Source: Chitinophaga pinensis (GTDB taxonomy: Bacteria > Bacteroidota > Bacteroidia > NS11-12g > UBA9320). From it: a stretch of DNA of 18,926 bases. Positions within the stretch are counted from its first letter, which is position 1. The number at the start of each line of letters is the position of its first letter. Position numbers and translations under genes: made by a program. The stretch is from contig CAMDCQ010000022.1 of assembly GCA_945890595.1 (NCBI GenBank), positions 1-18,926 on the forward strand, written 5' to 3'. Positions 1-7,587 of this stretch are shown here, in pieces. Below the pieces are notes generated by a model that saw nothing but the letters and a program-made list of their open reading frames with translations, was not told where the DNA came from and ran no database searches.

Positions 1-111
1 GAAGAGATTCCAAGCGCAGGTGAAATATTCGTTATTGATAATTTTGAAATAAAAATAGTAGAAGCGAGTAAGCAAAAGATAGAACGTATCGAGCTTAAAC
101 TATTAGATTAA
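1..111 (+). CDS. C-terminal end of a CorC/HlyC-domain protein (partial)
   Basis: Only the last 36 codons are inside the window, open from base 1 and ending with TAA at 109-111. The peptide begins EEIPSAGEIFVIDNF and ends with KIERIELKLLD. The pattern, Pro-x-x-Gly-Glu followed by a Phe-x-(I/V) strand and a closing run of alternating hydrophobic residues, resembles the C-terminal CorC/HlyC (transporter-associated) domain found at the end of hemolysin-family DUF21-CBS membrane proteins, including the gliding-associated GldE of Bacteroidota. Which member it is cannot be told from this tail. It converges on rarA with a 34-base gap that holds no clear terminator hairpin. Confidence 0.55.
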   Translation, partial: EEIPSAGEIFVIDNFEIKIVEASKQKIERIELKLLD

Positions 112-145
112 TCTCAGTCCTAATTAATTTGCTAGACTAATACAA

Positions 146-1426
146 CTAATAACCGTATTTGTCATTCCAAAGAGACTTCAGTCTTTCTTTTATTTTTTGC
201 TCTGGAGGATTGTCTCCAGGTTCGTAATAAAGCGAGTTCGAGATTTCACTGGGTAGAAATTCTTGTTGAGCAAAGTTGTTAGGGTAATCGTGAGCATATT
301 TATATCCTTTCCCGTAATCTAATTCTTTCATTAGTTTAGTAGGTGCATTTCGTAAGCTGAGCGGTATCGGCAAGTCCCCTGTCTGTTTAACATGAGATTG
401 AGCCTTGTTAATGGCCATATAGCTAGCGTTACTTTTAGGGCTCGTCGCAAGGTATATTGTGAGTTGCGAAAGCACTATTCTGCATTCGGGATAACCAATA
501 TTAGTTACAGCATCAAATCCAGCATTGGCAAGCAATAAGGCGTTGGGATTTGCCATTCCAATATCTTCGCTTGCGGAGATAATGAGTCGGCGTGCAATAA
601 ATTTTGGGTCTTGCCCGCCTTCTATCATTCTAGCTAAGTAATATACCGCTGCATTTGGATCGCTTCCTCGTATAGATTTAATAAATGCTGAAATAATATC
701 GTAATGCTGCTCGCCACCCTTATCGAACAGGGCTAATTTTTTTTGCACGGCTTCTTCCACCAACGTGTTGGTTATCGTAATTTGTTTTCCACCTTTAAAA
801 TTTACAATTATTTCAAGGGCATTTAATAGTTTACGACCATCTCCTCCACTTATGGCAACTAACCCTTCCCAATCCTTTATGGTTATGTTTTTCTGAAGGA
901 GTTGCACATCTGTTTTGCATGCATTTAGTACTAATTGTTTTAAATCATCCAGTTTAAGTGATTCTAACACAAATACTTCACAACGAGAGAGTAACGCAGA
1001 ATTTATTTCAAAGCTTGGATTTTCTGTGGTAGCTCCAATTAAGGTTATTATACCTTGCTCTACTGCACCTAATAATGCATCTTGCTGACCTTTATTAAAA
1101 CGATGGATTTCATCAATAAATAAAATGGCGCTACCGCCACTACCCATAAACTTGGTTTTTTGTGCTTTTTCGATGACTTCACGTACATCTTTAACCCCGG
1201 CGTTTATAGCACTAAGTTGAAAAAAAGGAGTCTTGATGGTATAAGAAAAAATTTGTGCCAACGTAGTTTTTCCTACGCCTGGTGGTCCCCAAAAAATACA
1301 GGAGTACATAGCTCCATTGTCTAACGCACGTCTTAATGGCTTTCCAGGGCCAATAATATGTTGCTGCCCTACCACGTCGTCCAAGGTTTTAGGGCGTATG
1401 CGTTCGGCAAGTGGCGCGGTAGATAT
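146..1426 (-). CDS. rarA: Replication-associated recombination protein A, AAA+ ATPase
   Basis: RarA/MgsA is a clamp-loader-like AAA+ ATPase that acts at stalled replication forks. Counting from the Met-Asp-Asp-Val reading (TTG at 1384), I see Walker A GPPGVGKT at residues 33-40, Walker B ILFIDEIHRF at 87-96, sensor 1 GATTENPS at 117-124 and a candidate arginine finger in LLSRC at 131-135. The C-terminal half carries the family motifs ASEDIGMANP and RNAPT and the late KYAHDYPNNF block. The start is problematic. TTG 1384 lies inside the conserved N-terminal block PLAERIRPKT-LDDVVG, so the protein must begin further upstream. In frame there is no ATG, GTG or other TTG back to the stop near 1468. 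An ATA at 1424-1426 would give STAPLAERIRPKTLDD, the length the family shows, so I place the start there. It is divergent from rdgB. Confidence 0.93.
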   Translation of the reverse strand: MSTAPLAERIRPKTLDDVVGQQHIIGPGKPLRRALDNGAMYSCIFWGPPGVGKTTLAQIFSYTIKTPFFQLSAINAGVKDVREVIEKAQKTKFMGSGGSAILFIDEIHRFNKGQQDALLGAVEQGIITLIGATTENPSFEINSALLSRCEVFVLESLKLDDLKQLVLNACKTDVQLLQKNITIKDWEGLVAISGGDGRKLLNALEIIVNFKGGKQITITNTLVEEAVQKKLALFDKGGEQHYDIISAFIKSIRGSDPNAAVYYLARMIEGGQDPKFIARRLIISASEDIGMANPNALLLANAGFDAVTNIGYPECRIVLSQLTIYLATSPKSNASYMAINKAQSHVKQTGDLPIPLSLRNAPTKLMKELDYGKGYKYAHDYPNNFAQQEFLPSEISNSLYYEPGDNPPEQKIKERLKSLWNDKYGY

Positions 1427-1516
1427 GTGAGTGCTTGGTTCGATGACGAAGCAAAGATGGGTAAATTAACTAGAATATATTCTACATGCCTTGATTGTTT
1501 CTCAAGTTATAATTCA

Positions 1517-1545
1517 TTGTTTAACCTAATGATTCACTTACTTTG
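1517..1545 (+). promoter_or_regulatory. Candidate promoter of rdgB
   Basis: TTG at 1517-1519, an 18-base spacer, then TTACTTTG at 1538-1545, which is one mismatch from the Bacteroidota -7 element TAnnTTTG. The rdgB ATG at 1552 is only 6 bases downstream, so the transcript would have almost no leader. The rest of the gap from 1427 shows no hairpin or RNA gene. On the other strand CATCTTTG at 1459-1452, also one mismatch, could serve rarA. Confidence 0.35.
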
Positions 1546-1551
1546 TGGTCC

Positions 1552-2130
1552 ATGAAAATCATTTTTGCATCGCAAAATAAAAATAAGATTGCGGAAATAC
1601 AGAATAAGTTACCTCACTTAGAAATACTAGGCCTAAATCCTCTAATATTTCCCGAAGAGCTATTAGAAACAGGGGATACATTGGGTCAAAATGCGCTGCA
1701 AAAAGCTAGGCAGGTATATGAGAAAACAAACTCAACGTGTTTTTCGGATGATACAGGACTTGAAGTAGAAGAGTTGAATGGGGCGCCTGGTGTATATTCT
1801 GCAAGGTATGCTGGAGAGCAACGTGACAGTGAAGCTAATATGGACTTATTGCTTAAAAATTTGACAAATCAAGCTAATCGAAAAGCAAGATTTAAAACCG
1901 TAATTGCTCTTATTCTAGGAGGGAAGGAATATCTGTTTGAAGGGATATGCGAGGGTGAAATAACACATGTTAGATCAGGAGCTCAGGGGTTTGGTTACGA
2001 TCCTATTTTTGTGCCTGCAGGGTACAGCAAGACCTTTGCCGAAATGACAATGGCAGAGAAGTCTACTCTTAGTCACAGAGGGAAGGCCGTGGAGAAATTA
2101 GTGGATTTTTTGAATGAATTGGATGATTAG
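1552..2130 (+). CDS. rdgB: RdgB/HAM1-family non-canonical purine NTP pyrophosphatase
   Basis: Hydrolyses dITP, XTP and related deaminated purine nucleotides to the monophosphate plus pyrophosphate, keeping them out of DNA and RNA. The 192-residue product has the usual family length. It opens with the nucleotide-binding motif SQNKNK at residues 7-12, has the ETGDTLGQNALQKA segment at 39-52, the catalytic acidic motif SDDTGLEV at 65-72 (Asp67 aligns with the essential Asp of the E. coli enzyme), then GAPGVYSARYAG, GYDPIF and the C-terminal SHRGKA base-recognition motif. I use ATG 1552, which puts the SxNxxK motif at the correct distance; a TTG at 1543 would add only three residues. It is divergent from rarA and converges on the DUF1801 gene with 22 bases between stops. 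Confidence 0.95.
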   Translation: MKIIFASQNKNKIAEIQNKLPHLEILGLNPLIFPEELLETGDTLGQNALQKARQVYEKTNSTCFSDDTGLEVEELNGAPGVYSARYAGEQRDSEANMDLLLKNLTNQANRKARFKTVIALILGGKEYLFEGICEGEITHVRSGAQGFGYDPIFVPAGYSKTFAEMTMAEKSTLSHRGKAVEKLVDFLNELDD

Positions 2131-2152
2131 CGCACGAGAGACTAACTCTTAA

Positions 2153-2635
2153 TCACTTCTTTTTAACAAACGCAGTTTCGTACATGGATATCCAATCCTG
2201 CACGCTTAACTTAGTCATTAGTTCACCCACTAAATCTATGGGGATATCGTTCATTCGTTTAAAACGGATACAGCTTTTTCCCATATCAATTTTGTATTTA
2301 CACCGCTTGGCATATTCCGTAATAAACCAATTGTATAGTTCTGTATTTGCATACATCCCCATGTGATAAAATGCAATAAAGTTTTTCTGCGAAGCAAGGC
2401 TCACAAAAGGAAGCGGAAGTTCTGGGGAACAGTGATAGCCAGCAGGATATACGCTTTTAGGTACTACATATCCGAGCATTCCATAACTCATACATTCTTC
2501 TAGTTCTGTAGGCATGTTGTCTAATATAGCTTTCCGTAAATCATTGAAAACCGCTTGGCGATCTTCTGGGATTTGTGTGACATAATGGTCAGGATTTTCG
2601 GCTATCACGTGCATATAAGTCGTTATTTTATTCAT
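2153..2635 (-). CDS. DUF1801 (YdhG-like) domain protein
   Basis: A 160-residue cytoplasmic protein with no signal peptide or membrane segment. Recognisable DUF1801 features are the N-terminal helix AVFNDLRKAILDNMP, the block ECMSYGMLGYVVP around residues 47-59, the aromatic segment FIAFYHMGMY and the late KSCIRFKRMNDIP strand. The fold is known from structural genomics; the biochemical role is not established. The Pfam family is widespread in Bacteroidota and Firmicutes. I choose ATG 2635; the preceding codon is TTG and adds nothing. The gene is divergent from the small membrane protein at 2692, with 56 bases between starts. Confidence 0.85.
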   Translation of the reverse strand: MNKITTYMHVIAENPDHYVTQIPEDRQAVFNDLRKAILDNMPTELEECMSYGMLGYVVPKSVYPAGYHCSPELPLPFVSLASQKNFIAFYHMGMYANTELYNWFITEYAKRCKYKIDMGKSCIRFKRMNDIPIDLVGELMTKLSVQDWISMYETAFVKKK

Positions 2636-2691
2636 CAAAACAAGGTATTTTATTTGACTTTTATAGAATAATATTGCACAAAAATAAGGCG

Positions 2692-3042
2692 ATGACGAAT
2701 AAGTGGCAAAAGTATATAGCGATAGGAGTGATAGCGTTGGTGCTAATTCTTATTGTTACTCGATTAATAGCAAATAGGGTGTCTTGGGAAGAAGAAGATC
2801 GCGCTAAACTAACTTCTTCTTGCTTGGATGATTTAGGTGGATATGCCGTGAGATTTCCCTTGTTAAGCGAGGATTATTGCTCATGTACATCAGACACATT
2901 GATGAAGCATTTTACTAAAGCAGAGTATCTACTTATTAATAACGAAACAGATGAAGTGCAACGTGAAAAAATGTTGCCTGTAATAGCAGAATGCTATAGT
3001 ATATATCAGGAAGGTATGTTTAAGGCTAATCGTTTAGATTAA
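2692..3042 (+). CDS. Small membrane-anchored cysteine-containing protein, function unknown
   Basis: 116 residues from ATG 2692. A TTG at 2674 would add six residues before the positive n-region, which is less natural. Residues 1-7 are charged, residues 8-27 form one strongly hydrophobic helix (IAIGVIALVLILIVTRLIA), and the rest is soluble with acidic character. Four cysteines lie at about 44, 63, 65 and 101 (SSCLDD, DYCSCTSD, AECYS). The spacing C-x18-C-x-C resembles small secreted or anchored proteins common in flavobacteria, in which a Cys-Asp/Lys segment precedes a YCxC motif and a helix; I know no function for them. Disulfides in the periplasm are plausible. Its stop lies 4 bases from the aspS stop on the other strand. 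Confidence 0.75.
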   Translation: MTNKWQKYIAIGVIALVLILIVTRLIANRVSWEEEDRAKLTSSCLDDLGGYAVRFPLLSEDYCSCTSDTLMKHFTKAEYLLINNETDEVQREKMLPVIAECYSIYQEGMFKANRLD

Positions 3043-3046
3043 TCTT

Positions 3047-4780
3047 TTACATCCCTAACTCTTTTTTCTGATCAGCATTAAGCGGTGCGGGAGCGTCTAT
3101 CATAATATCGCGACCCATATTGTTCTTAGGAAATGCAATTACATCTCGTATAGAATCTGTGCCGGCAAGAATAGCTGTAAGTCTATCAAGACCAAAAGCT
3201 ATACCGCCATGTGGTGGCGCTCCATACTCAAAAGCATTCATTAAGAAACCAAATTGCTCTTGAGCTTCTTCTTCTGTAAATCCAAGTAAGTCAAACATTC
3301 GTTTTTGTAACTGTTTGTCGTGTATTCGAATACTGCCGCCACCTACTTCCATACCATTAATGGCCATGTCGTAAGCATTGGCTTTTACCGCTCCTGGATC
3401 TGTTTGCATTTTATCTCTATCCGCAGGTATAGGAGAAGTAAATGGGTGATGCATTGCATGCCATTTGCCACTTTCCTCGTCGTACTCCACTAACGGGAAG
3501 TCTACTACCCAACAAGCTGCAAATTTGTTTTTTGGTCTTAGCCCTTGTAATTCACCAACGTGTAGGCGAAGTTCATTCATTTGCTTACGCACTTTATCTG
3601 TTTTGCCACTAAGCACAAGAATTAAGTCGCCAGCTTCAGAAGCGCATTGATCAGCCCAAAGCTTTAGTTTGGTTTCGTCAAAGAACTTATCGACGGATGA
3701 TTTTAGGCTGCCGTCTTCATTTACTCTACAATAAATAAGTCCTAGAGCTCCAATTTGAGGTCTTTTAACCCAATCCGTAAACGCATCTAGTTCCTTGCGC
3801 GTATAGGTATTACCACCTTTCACGTTTATAGCTACAATACTCTCTGCATTATCAAAAACGCTAAATCCATTTCCTTTAGCTACTTCATCTAAGTCTACCA
3901 ATTCCATCCCAAATCGCATGTCTGGTTTGTCACTTCCGAAACGTTTCATCGCGTCATCATAGGTAAGTATGGGAATTTGACCAAGGTCTATCTCTTTTAC
4001 GCTTTGAAACACATCGCGTATCATTCCTTCAAATGTGCTTAATATGTCTTCGCGTTCTACGAATGACATTTCACAATCTATTTGCGTAAACTCAGGTTGT
4101 CTATCTGCTCTAAAATCTTCGTCTCTAAAGCACTTTACAATCTGATAGTATTTATCCAATCCGCTTACCATAAGCAGTTGTTTAAATGTTTGAGGGCTTT
4201 GCGGTAAGGCGTAATATTGGCCTTCATTCATTCTGCTAGGCACCACAAAATCGCGTGCTCCTTCAGGGGTTGATTTGATAAGCACGGGAGTTTCAACATC
4301 AATAAACCCAGCATTATTAAGGTAATCTCGAACTGCTTTGTTTAACTTACTTCTTAAAATAAGCTTGTCTTGTATCGCATTTCTGCGTAAGTCAAGGTAG
4401 CGATATTTTAGGCGTATTTCTTCACCTACGTCTGTGTCATCTTCTATCGTAAAGGGAGGGGTTAATGAAGCATTAAGGACTTCAAAATCAGTTACTTTTA
4501 TTTCAATATGACCGGTAGGTATTTTGTCATTTTTACTACTACGCTCAATTACTTCGCCGTGTACTTTTATTACAAATTCACGTCCTAGTGATCTGGCTTT
4601 TTCGTTTAACTCTTTATTATACTCTTCGTTGAAAGAAAGTTGAGTTATGCCATATCTATCGCGCAAATCAATGAAGGTCAATGCTCCAAAGTCTGTTCTT
4701 CGTTGTACCCTCCCACTTAAGGTGACTATTGTGCCGATATGATTGGTGCGAAGCTCGCCGCACGTATGTGTTCTATGCAT
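3047..4780 (-). CDS. aspS: Aspartyl-tRNA synthetase, bacterial type
   Basis: Charges tRNA-Asp with aspartate in the cytoplasm. 577 residues, close to the usual 580-590. The N-terminal OB-fold anticodon-binding domain covers about residues 1-110 (VQRRTDFGALTFIDLRDRYG near 25-44). The class II core follows, with motif 1 around ETPVLIKSTPEGARDF (163-178), motif 2 FRDEDFRADRQPEFTQID at 218-235 and motif 3 AFGLDRL at 528-534. The insert at roughly 290-410 (FSVFDNAESIVAINV, GALGLIYCRV) is the GAD domain of bacterial AspRS. The C-terminal block ends FPKNNMGRDIMIDAPAPL. Start ATG 4780 opens the canonical MHRTHTCGEL. It lies downstream of the CotH gene on the same strand, but has its own promoter match and a hairpin in its leader. 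Confidence 0.97.
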   Translation of the reverse strand: MHRTHTCGELRTNHIGTIVTLSGRVQRRTDFGALTFIDLRDRYGITQLSFNEEYNKELNEKARSLGREFVIKVHGEVIERSSKNDKIPTGHIEIKVTDFEVLNASLTPPFTIEDDTDVGEEIRLKYRYLDLRRNAIQDKLILRSKLNKAVRDYLNNAGFIDVETPVLIKSTPEGARDFVVPSRMNEGQYYALPQSPQTFKQLLMVSGLDKYYQIVKCFRDEDFRADRQPEFTQIDCEMSFVEREDILSTFEGMIRDVFQSVKEIDLGQIPILTYDDAMKRFGSDKPDMRFGMELVDLDEVAKGNGFSVFDNAESIVAINVKGGNTYTRKELDAFTDWVKRPQIGALGLIYCRVNEDGSLKSSVDKFFDETKLKLWADQCASEAGDLILVLSGKTDKVRKQMNELRLHVGELQGLRPKNKFAACWVVDFPLVEYDEESGKWHAMHHPFTSPIPADRDKMQTDPGAVKANAYDMAINGMEVGGGSIRIHDKQLQKRMFDLLGFTEEEAQEQFGFLMNAFEYGAPPHGGIAFGLDRLTAILAGTDSIRDVIAFPKNNMGRDIMIDAPAPLNADQKKELGM

Positions 4781-4796
4781 TTGCTATTGATATCTT

Positions 4797-4831
4797 AAAA
4801 AAACCTAAAACACCGAGTATCTAGTTTTAGG
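4797..4831 (-). terminator. Rho-independent-type terminator in the aspS leader
   Basis: Read on the minus strand, CCTAAAAC (4831-4824) pairs perfectly with GTTTTAGG (4811-4804) around a 12-base loop and is followed at once by seven T (4803-4797). This is the textbook shape of an intrinsic terminator, although its stem is AT-rich. It could end the transcript of the CotH operon, whose last stop is at 4924. However, it lies only 17 bases before the aspS ATG and downstream of a good promoter match at 4843-4836, so it may act as an attenuator of aspS instead. Confidence 0.6.
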
Positions 4832-4835
4832 CAGG

Positions 4836-4843
4836 CAAATTTA
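4836..4843 (-). promoter_or_regulatory. Candidate -7 promoter element of aspS
   Basis: Reading the minus strand, TAAATTTG at 4843-4836 matches TAnnTTTG exactly. No convincing TTG is found 17-23 bases upstream, so the -33 half is weak. The implied transcript would start near 4830, about 50 bases before the aspS ATG, and would include most or all of the hairpin at 4831-4804. Confidence 0.45.
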
Positions 4844-4875
4844 GCCTAACCAATGGTATTCCTGATTAATTAGTT

Positions 4876-4896
4876 TACAAAAAAAAGTGTTTTGTA
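4876..4896 (-). terminator. Short hairpin downstream of the CotH gene
   Basis: TACAAAA (4876-4882) and TTTTGTA (4890-4896) form a perfect 7-bp inverted repeat with a 7-base loop, 27 bases past the CotH stop. The T-rich arm partly replaces the usual T tail. It may mark the 3' end of the CotH operon mRNA, but it is AT-only apart from one pair and could be chance. Confidence 0.3.
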
Positions 4897-4923
4897 TTTT
4901 GCGGATTCTTTATTGGTTTCGCT

Positions 4924-6270
4924 TTATTGGACGAATAAATTAGCGGCAGATACTCTACTGCTATTGTGGGTTTTTAAGGTACTAACAGCACTGTTAAACT
5001 GGCCATTGACATAAGAAAATCCTGTACGTTCTGCATTAACAGAACTCTGAAGTAAGCTTACGTTACTATCAAAAATACCAGTCATTCTGTTGGTCGAATA
5101 GGTGGTTTCCACAAAAGATTTGATGTATTCTTTATATCTTTTAAGATAGCCAGCATCAGCGATTATGTAACTAATCAGTGGCCAATTAGTCCCAACACCA
5201 CTCATATCAAATGGAAGAGCGCCGCCCATTTTACCAGATTGAAATGCTTCATTATTATCCCAAACTATCCATCTTAACTTACCCATTGTTGGGTCATTAT
5301 ACAAGTAGTAGTTGTGTGTCATTCGTCCGTAGGTGTCCCAGTTTTGTATCGTCGTATTTACGGCTAGATATTTTAAGAAACCATCCACATCAAAAATTGA
5401 TTCTAAATCTGATTTCCATTGTGCAGGATTGGTTGTTCTGGTATTTGCATGAAGGTAGTTAAACATTTTTTGCACGTCAGATTTATCGTTTTGTACCTCA
5501 TTGGTTTTTAATTCAAAATGATCTAAATTAAATCCTGTTTGAGCAAAAGCGGCTCCTGCTCCGTCTGGTTTATAACAATTTCCAGTTTTAGTGCCAAAAT
5601 ACGATTTAAGAAAGGTGTCAGATATGATTTCGCACATGGTGTACACCCCGTAATATTCAGGACCGTTCCCTTTATTGATATATACTTCATAGTAAACAGT
5701 TCTTACTGCAGGAACACCAAAATCTCGAAATAACTCGTCAGCTACATGCTCTCTCATGACAGACGGATCGTTGTAATTACTACTCATGGATAGTTCTTTA
5801 AATCCGTAGAAGCGTTGATCCTTAATCGCGGGATTTACATTCTCAAATTCATCAAAATTAAACCTTAGTGGAAGTTTCTCACTATTGGCTTTAAGTGAGG
5901 AATTACCTTTGTAACGCACTCCTACATCTTTCCATACTAAGTTGTTATAATAAATGTCTGCCGGGAAATAAATAGGGTTTTCAGTATTAAATGTACCTCC
6001 AGGGCCGCCGCCTCCTGCTGTCTTCACTTTTAAGTCTGCCTGCATTGCTGTCCATTCTTCGGGGGTAAATACAATTTCAATTCTGTGTACTTTGCTGTTA
6101 TCAAAAACCACATCATATTTGGCAGGGAAACCGTTATCGTGCGTTTCTGATCCTACGCCTGTAGAATCTATAAGAGCTTCTTTATCAGGCACAAAAATTA
6201 CTTTTTTACATGAAAAAAAAGAAATTCCTAAGAAGAGAATTGCTAAAAACTTCAATGTTTTTGCTGTCAT
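4924..6270 (-). CDS. CotH-kinase family lipoprotein
   Basis: CotH proteins are atypical protein kinases; the Bacillus founder phosphorylates spore coat proteins. This 448-residue protein has a lipoprotein signal: charged n-region, hydrophobic core (8-19) and Cys21 after FFS, so it is probably envelope-anchored. Family segments in order: VHRIEIVFTPEEW (61-73), VGVRYKGNSSLK (116-127), KLPLRFNFDEF (132-142), the MREHVADELFRDFGVPAVRT block (172-191), YYGVYTMCEII (206-216), NCYKPDG (231-237), the catalytic-loop-like NWDTYGRMTHNYYLY (310-324) and the metal-loop-like WIVWDNNEAF (334-343). A glycine-rich stretch (85-92) interrupts the N-terminal part, as is common in Bacteroidota members. Its ATG overlaps the stop of the DUF2490 gene (ATGA), which implies translational coupling. 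The substrate is unknown. Confidence 0.9.
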   Translation of the reverse strand: MTAKTLKFLAILFLGISFFSCKKVIFVPDKEALIDSTGVGSETHDNGFPAKYDVVFDNSKVHRIEIVFTPEEWTAMQADLKVKTAGGGGPGGTFNTENPIYFPADIYYNNLVWKDVGVRYKGNSSLKANSEKLPLRFNFDEFENVNPAIKDQRFYGFKELSMSSNYNDPSVMREHVADELFRDFGVPAVRTVYYEVYINKGNGPEYYGVYTMCEIISDTFLKSYFGTKTGNCYKPDGAGAAFAQTGFNLDHFELKTNEVQNDKSDVQKMFNYLHANTRTTNPAQWKSDLESIFDVDGFLKYLAVNTTIQNWDTYGRMTHNYYLYNDPTMGKLRWIVWDNNEAFQSGKMGGALPFDMSGVGTNWPLISYIIADAGYLKRYKEYIKSFVETTYSTNRMTGIFDSNVSLLQSSVNAERTGFSYVNGQFNSAVSTLKTHNSSRVSAANLFVQ

Positions 6271-6983
6271 ATTTTTTTTGCTTTAATGGTGTATATATAT
6301 TGAATCCCCATAATGTTGATGGTTTTGCGAAATACGCCTGTTAATTCTTTTTCCATCCTAAAGTACGCGCCCAACTCTCCTGCGTTTTTAAAATTATAAT
6401 CTGTACCTAAAGTGTATCGCACGCGGTTTAATCCTTCGTTATTATTGAGCACATTAAAAAACTCTGCAGATAATTTTGGATCGAATTTCCAGTTTTTGAT
6501 ATTATAACCAGAGCTAATTTTGAATCTTAGGGTATTACGTATATTATCCCCGTCTGCAGCACTTACGTAACGGTCGTTTCTTGACTGATAGCTAAGTCTA
6601 TATTTTAAATCGAGCTTATTAATCTCATGATTATAGCCCACGTCCGCATTCCATCTATAATGAGTTTCATAACCTTGTTTTTTGCCCACATTGTCATTTA
6701 CTTTTACGTATCTTGTGCCAACACCGAGGTTTATTTTTTTACTCAAATTATAGTTAACTGTTAGCTCTGAGAAATATTGATCGACATTAGTCGCGTTGTC
6801 TTTAAGCCTAAGCTGTTCTTCAAACGCAAAGTCTAATTTTTTATTGACTTTATATTTCACTTGTGCAGAACTCCAAGCCTCCAAATCTCGAATAGTATAA
6901 TAAGTACCACTTTGTGCAAATACGGATTTTATTCCTAAGAATAATAGAGCTGTAGTACACAAAAGTTTAAAGTTATTGGACAT
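6267..6983 (-). CDS. DUF2490 family outer-membrane beta-barrel protein
   Basis: 238 residues from ATG 6983. An ATG at 7022 would overlap the upstream gene by 35 bases and place 13 odd residues before the signal peptide, so I reject it. Residues 1-23 are a type I signal peptide (MSNNFK, hydrophobic core, then SVFA before QSG). The mature part is a series of alternating amphipathic strands rich in Tyr, Asn, Lys and Arg (for example DLKYRLSYQSRNDRY and KISSGYNIKNWKFDPKLSAEF) and ends in an aromatic strand, QYIYTIKAKKI. This pattern and the WSSAQVKYKVNKKLDFAFEEQ opening fit DUF2490, a small barrel family of Bacteroidota and Proteobacteria of unknown function. It lies 4 bases after the DUF4956 gene and overlaps the CotH gene by 4. 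Confidence 0.85.
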   Translation of the reverse strand: MSNNFKLLCTTALLFLGIKSVFAQSGTYYTIRDLEAWSSAQVKYKVNKKLDFAFEEQLRLKDNATNVDQYFSELTVNYNLSKKINLGVGTRYVKVNDNVGKKQGYETHYRWNADVGYNHEINKLDLKYRLSYQSRNDRYVSAADGDNIRNTLRFKISSGYNIKNWKFDPKLSAEFFNVLNNNEGLNRVRYTLGTDYNFKNAGELGAYFRMEKELTGVFRKTINIMGIQYIYTIKAKKI

Positions 6984-6987
6984 TCTT

Positions 6988-7587
6988 TTAGTTGTAGTGA
7001 GTAATCGTAATAGTTGCAGCATCTTTTAAGAAGTCAATATCTCCGACCTTAATATTCTCGATTTTTAGCCCTGTTCTGGTCTCTAAATCTTGTCTTAGTA
7101 TGGCAGCGTTCTCAGGCTTAATATTTTCTATTTTTTCATATTGAATGATTTTGACACTCACATTTCGCGTAAACCATAGGCGTTCAATAGTAAATAACGC
7201 GATTATCACTAGTGAGTTGGCCGCAAGTATTTCTGCGTAACTCATTTTTTGGTTAGCTAAAGAGTTAACCACGGATACCCCAATTACTACAAAGAGGTAT
7301 GTCATTTCCTTTATGGGCACAGCATCTGTACGGTACCTAATAATTCCAAAAATAGCAAAAAGTCCTAGCGCCATTCCAATGTCTAGTTCGTATTTTTTGA
7401 GCGTGAAGCATAAAAGGAATACAATAATTCCAATCATATAATAGGTGAAAAGATAGTCTTTGCGTTTTGTTGCGCCGTAATAGAGCCATCGAATGATGAG
7501 TGTTAAAAAAGCAATATTCAACAAAAAACGAAACATCATTTTATAGAAGTCGTCGTCGAATAATGGGATACTTAAAAATTCAGTCAT
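6988..7587 (-). CDS. DUF4956 inner-membrane protein
   Basis: 199 residues. About five hydrophobic helices are visible: 15-37, 45-63, 70-86, 94-113 and 117-138. They include the family hallmark MALGLFAIFGIIRYRTDAVP, in which a helix ends in an Ile-Ile-Arg-Tyr-Arg-Thr turn. A soluble domain of about 55 residues follows (VKIIQYEKIENIKPEN to DAATITITHYN), with a beta-alpha-beta pattern and many charges. DUF4956 proteins have no proven activity. I recall them often sitting beside VTC-domain and CotH genes, as here. The ATG follows the VTC stop directly (TAAATG, zero spacing), so the two are surely co-translated. Because the VTC partner has no membrane segment, this protein is the obvious candidate for its membrane anchor or channel (inference). 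Confidence 0.88.
   Translation of the reverse strand: MTEFLSIPLFDDDFYKMMFRFLLNIAFLTLIIRWLYYGATKRKDYLFTYYMIGIIVFLLCFTLKKYELDIGMALGLFAIFGIIRYRTDAVPIKEMTYLFVVIGVSVVNSLANQKMSYAEILAANSLVIIALFTIERLWFTRNVSVKIIQYEKIENIKPENAAILRQDLETRTGLKIENIKVGDIDFLKDAATITITHYN

Noticed and set aside
1358..1555. 65-codon plus-strand open frame
   Set aside because: It overlaps the conserved rarA N-terminus and the rdgB start, and its product looks like non-coding translation.
2653..2676. Promoter for the small membrane protein (TTTG and TAATATTG)
   Set aside because: The spacer is only 12 bases and the -7 element has a mismatch, so it does not fit the Bacteroidota promoter.
4781..4923. T-box or amino-acid riboswitch in the aspS leader
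   Set aside because: No T-box consensus or conserved multi-stem fold is visible; only the simple hairpins already listed.
6984..7022. Earlier ATG for the DUF2490 gene
   Set aside because: It would overlap DUF4956 by 35 bases and put extra residues before a well-formed signal peptide.
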